A DNA stretch of 8,749 nt, from contig BNTP01000089.1 in assembly GCA_025996695.1 (NCBI GenBank), positions 1 to 8,749 of the forward strand, read 5' to 3'. How positions within the stretch are numbered: the first letter of the stretch is position 1; every line of letters starts with the position of its first letter. A program made the translations under genes and the position numbers. Below, piece by piece: positions 7,275-8,749 of this stretch. Under the pieces are notes generated by a model. It made no database searches, was not told the DNA's origin, and saw nothing but the letters and a program-made list of their open reading frames with translations. This DNA is from Bacteroidia bacterium (lineage in GTDB: Bacteria; Bacteroidota; Bacteroidia; Bacteroidales; Azobacteroidaceae).

Positions 7275-7579
7275 GTGACATTATTAGAAAACGTTTTGTT
7301 TCCGCCAAATGTCTGATTGCGATTATAAATCGAATCAATGTGGTCGATTAATGCTTTCGGTTTCGTGTTCAACACCGTATTATAGACCTGAGCTTCCGTC
7401 GCAAGGGCTGTTGTGCCGGTAGCTGCGGTAATTGCAGCGCTCTTGTCGGGTACAAGCGGAGATGTATCAAATGTTTTAGTGCCTTTAAGCGTCATCGCTC
7501 TGTTATAAACCGAGTCGCGGAAAGTGCGCAATGCCGTTGGATCGGCTGCCAAAGCTTGTGCCTGAGCAGTGAGGTAGAC

Positions 7580-8461
7580 CTATGCTTCCGTCGCTACGGC
7601 TATTGCTGTTGTGGCGTTAGACGCGGTGATTGCCGTACTTTTTTGCGGAACAACCGGAGCGGAAGAGAAGGTTTTCACGCTGCCAAGGGTTTGTGCTCCT
7701 GACTCAGTCGTTGTTTTGAAAGCGTTCAAATTGGCCAACGTTAGACTGTCCGTTCCTCCGCCTGCCAGCTTGTTAGCTCTTTCTATTGGAGGCAGATCGG
7801 CGTAAACGATTTGACGGAAACTCGGGATACCGTTATTTGCCGTTGGCGCTGCAAAGAATGTTTTGGCAGCCGTTGAGGTTGGCAATTGCGGTACAGGCAT
7901 CGTAACGGTTCCCGTAAAAGTCTTATCTCCGCCAAGGATCATGTTTGTTGTATAAACCGAGTCACGGAAAGCTTTCAAGCTGTTGGAAGCGCTGCCCATA
8001 ACGGTCGCATACACTTGTGCTTCAGTGGCAATGGCTTGATCGCCGGTAAGTGCGGTAATTGCAGCGCTCTTATTCGGCACAAGCGGCGCATTAGTAAAGT
8101 TTTTTACGCCGGCAATGTTTTGTCCTTTTAAATAAAAAGAGTCACGGAAAGCATTCAGAGCAGGGTTATCTGCGTGGGCGACAGCATAAACCTGAGCTTC
8201 CGTTGCCACATACGTCGGGTCGTTACCGGCGGGCGTAGATTTAGGCGCAACAGTTACCATACCGGTAAAGGCAGGGTTATTTATATTGGCTTTCAAAGCA
8301 ACCTGTGCTTCGGTGGCAAGCTGGGTGGTGTATGAAAGAACAGCAGCCGCGCTCTTAGCCTTTACGGTCGGATTAGCGGTTGGGAAGGAAGCGGTCGTGC
8401 CATTCGCGGTCAGGTTGCCGGTCAATATTGTTGCGCCGGTTACTGCCAAAATGCTACTTAG
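7580..8461 (-). pseudogene. Phage-tail-fibre-like modular protein, N-terminal part, 5' end cut by an IS
   Basis: The open frame runs from the insertion-sequence boundary near 8461 to a TAG at 7580-7582, and is in the same frame as the 5642-7579 segment. It has no ATG near its beginning (TTG at 8449 at best). It begins inside what looks like a repeat unit (TLSSILAVTGATILTGNLTANG), so the original start lies beyond the IS. Visible modules include four ATEA(Q)V anchors, two FRDS(V/F)Y linkers and KTF strands. The segment SFRQIVYADLPP echoes TFRALVAADIPV further along, indicating an internal duplication of a larger block. The final codons read AVATEA-TAG-VYLTA, where every other unit has ATEAQV. 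It would be fibre/adhesin as for the downstream part; as it stands it is a truncated gene. Confidence 0.7.
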
Positions 8462-8520
8462 AGTCTGTCCATAAATTACAAATATCAGACAGTAAAAGTT
8501 TTAAGTGTCAAAAAAAACAT

Positions 8521-8528
8521 TACCTTTG
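8521..8528 (+). promoter_or_regulatory. -7 element upstream of the transposase
   Basis: TACCTTTG matches TAnnTTTG. It ends only 4 bp before the ATG at 8533, so the transcript would start at or just inside that codon. This implies leaderless translation or use of the second ATG at 8539. No clear TTTG lies 19-21 bp upstream. Confidence 0.45.
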
Positions 8529-8532
8529 CGGT

Positions 8533-8749
8533 ATGAAAATGCAATTATTCGCGCCGCTACGGCTGAAATTTGAGAATGCGAATTGGTCAAAGAACCCTGA
8601 ACTAGGGCTGTTTGACACGATATTAGAGCTTCATCCTGAGTTGATCAAGCTAGTTGAGGCCGATGTAGTGAAAGGGTGTAAATTGAGCAAATTTGGTCGT
8701 CAAGATATGCCAAGTGTGGAACAGATTATGCGAGCTGCGATATATAAGC
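8533..8749 (+). CDS. Transposase N-terminus, cut by the window end
   Basis: 72 codons are visible, from ATG 8533 to the window edge, with no stop. The text FDTILELHPELIKLVEADVV followed by KLSKFGRQDMPSVEQIMRAAIYK resembles the N-terminal domain of transposases of the ISNCY or IS5/IS1182-like groups. In those, a D/E-rich helix precedes a FGR-x-D/G-x-(S/T)-x-EQ-x-LR-x-(A/L)-I-x-K segment. The catalytic DDE residues would lie beyond the window. It is the only gene in the plus direction beyond lptB and belongs to the element that interrupts the fibre gene. Transposase identity is likely; the family is by eye only. Confidence 0.65.
   Translation, partial: MKMQLFAPLRLKFENANWSKNPELGLFDTILELHPELIKLVEADVVKGCKLSKFGRQDMPSVEQIMRAAIYK

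Larger units (their letters stand above)
5642..7579 (-). pseudogene. Phage-tail-fibre-like modular protein, C-terminal part after the internal TAG
   Basis: About 645 codons are open from just after the TAG at 7580-7582 to a TAA at 5642-5644. There is no convincing start: the first usable codon is a TTG at 7552. The N-terminal third repeats a module built as FRDSVY, QTLGGxKTF, PxVPxKSAAIT and ATEAQVY, broken by two hexapeptide blocks. The rest is typical fibre shaft and tip-base sequence: KLATGADSTKLAGIATGAT; an NHVHP motif (6386-6400) like the HxH metal sites of tail fibres; two DxKGR motifs in phage-type contexts (about 6090-6120 and 5877-5911); and TAGALSAAEKRM just before the stop, which in fibres normally sits internally. 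The product is Gly/Ala/Thr/Ser-rich, with neither Cys nor long hydrophobic helices. It would be an extracellular trimeric fibre or adhesin. It continues in frame with the 7580-8461 segment, so the two are one gene. Confidence 0.7.
8462..8749 (+). mobile_element. Left part of an insertion sequence (right end outside the window)
   Basis: The fibre repeat pattern ceases at about 8461, and an AT-rich, non-repetitive sequence follows that leads into a transposase-like gene. The probable end begins near GAGTCTGTCC. A short dyad, GTCTG (8463-8467) and CAGAC (8486-8490), lies just inside it. Neither the opposite end nor a target-site duplication is visible, so the boundary is good only to within about 10 bp and the IS family is not firmly assigned. 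Confidence 0.6.

Noticed and set aside
6080..7316. Plus-strand ORFs opposite the fibre gene
   Set aside because: They arise from its repetitive Gly/Ala/Thr codons, which rarely give stops on the other strand; their Val/Pro-rich text is just the complement.
5024..8749. A complete diversity-generating retroelement
   Set aside because: No reverse transcriptase, accessory protein or template repeat was found on either strand in the window. Only a possible target domain is seen.
1..8749. tRNA or rRNA genes
   Set aside because: I saw no cloverleaf with a TTCRA loop nor any rRNA-like block in the gaps, as far as reading by eye allows.

Overview
The window looks like chromosomal DNA of a member of the Bacteroidota, probably Bacteroidales. 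Three things point there: a ribosomal protein S9 N-terminus and a ClpC of Bacteroidetes type, promoters that fit the Bacteroidetes consensus TTTG-N19-21-TAnnTTTG rather than a sigma70 consensus, and a short-leader lptB. It splits into a moderately AT-rich core-gene half (1 to about 4770) and a more GC-rich accessory half (about 4840 to 8460), which ends at an insertion sequence.

Core half. The window opens with the first 72 codons of rpsI (S9). The sequence then leaves the S9 family abruptly and runs through a 7-bp tandem repeat into the 3' end of a convergent, complete clpC (minus strand). Upstream of clpC is a divergent intergenic region holding an array of about seven imperfect 11-bp direct repeats, placed just before a strong Bacteroidetes promoter. 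That promoter drives a secreted, probably outer-membrane beta-barrel protein of 254 aa. Next comes lptB, the ATPase of the LPS export machine, with its own promoter almost touching the start codon.

Accessory half. Downstream of lptB a roughly 450-bp convergent gap holds two different inverted repeats (4840-4948 and 5024-5110). Beyond it, on the minus strand, lies a broken gene for a long modular phage-tail-fibre-like protein. It has seven ATEAQV-anchored modules, two blocks of hexapeptide repeats, an NHVHP motif and DxKGR motifs. Its 5' end is cut by an insertion sequence whose transposase starts at 8533 and runs off the window. It carries one in-frame TAG exactly where the repeat has a conserved Gln, and it stops at 5642. 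After a further frame break there is a C-terminal domain resembling the C-type-lectin / DUF1566-like variable domains of diversity-generating retroelement (DGR) targets. No reverse transcriptase or template repeat is present here, so a DGR link is only a hypothesis.

Taken together: an envelope and proteostasis neighbourhood (clpC, OMP, lptB) next to a decaying, horizontally acquired fibre/adhesin gene. The most reviewable points are the truncated rpsI junction, the phased 11-bp repeat array, the amber codon at a conserved Gln, and the out-of-frame lectin-like tail with its downstream inverted repeat.
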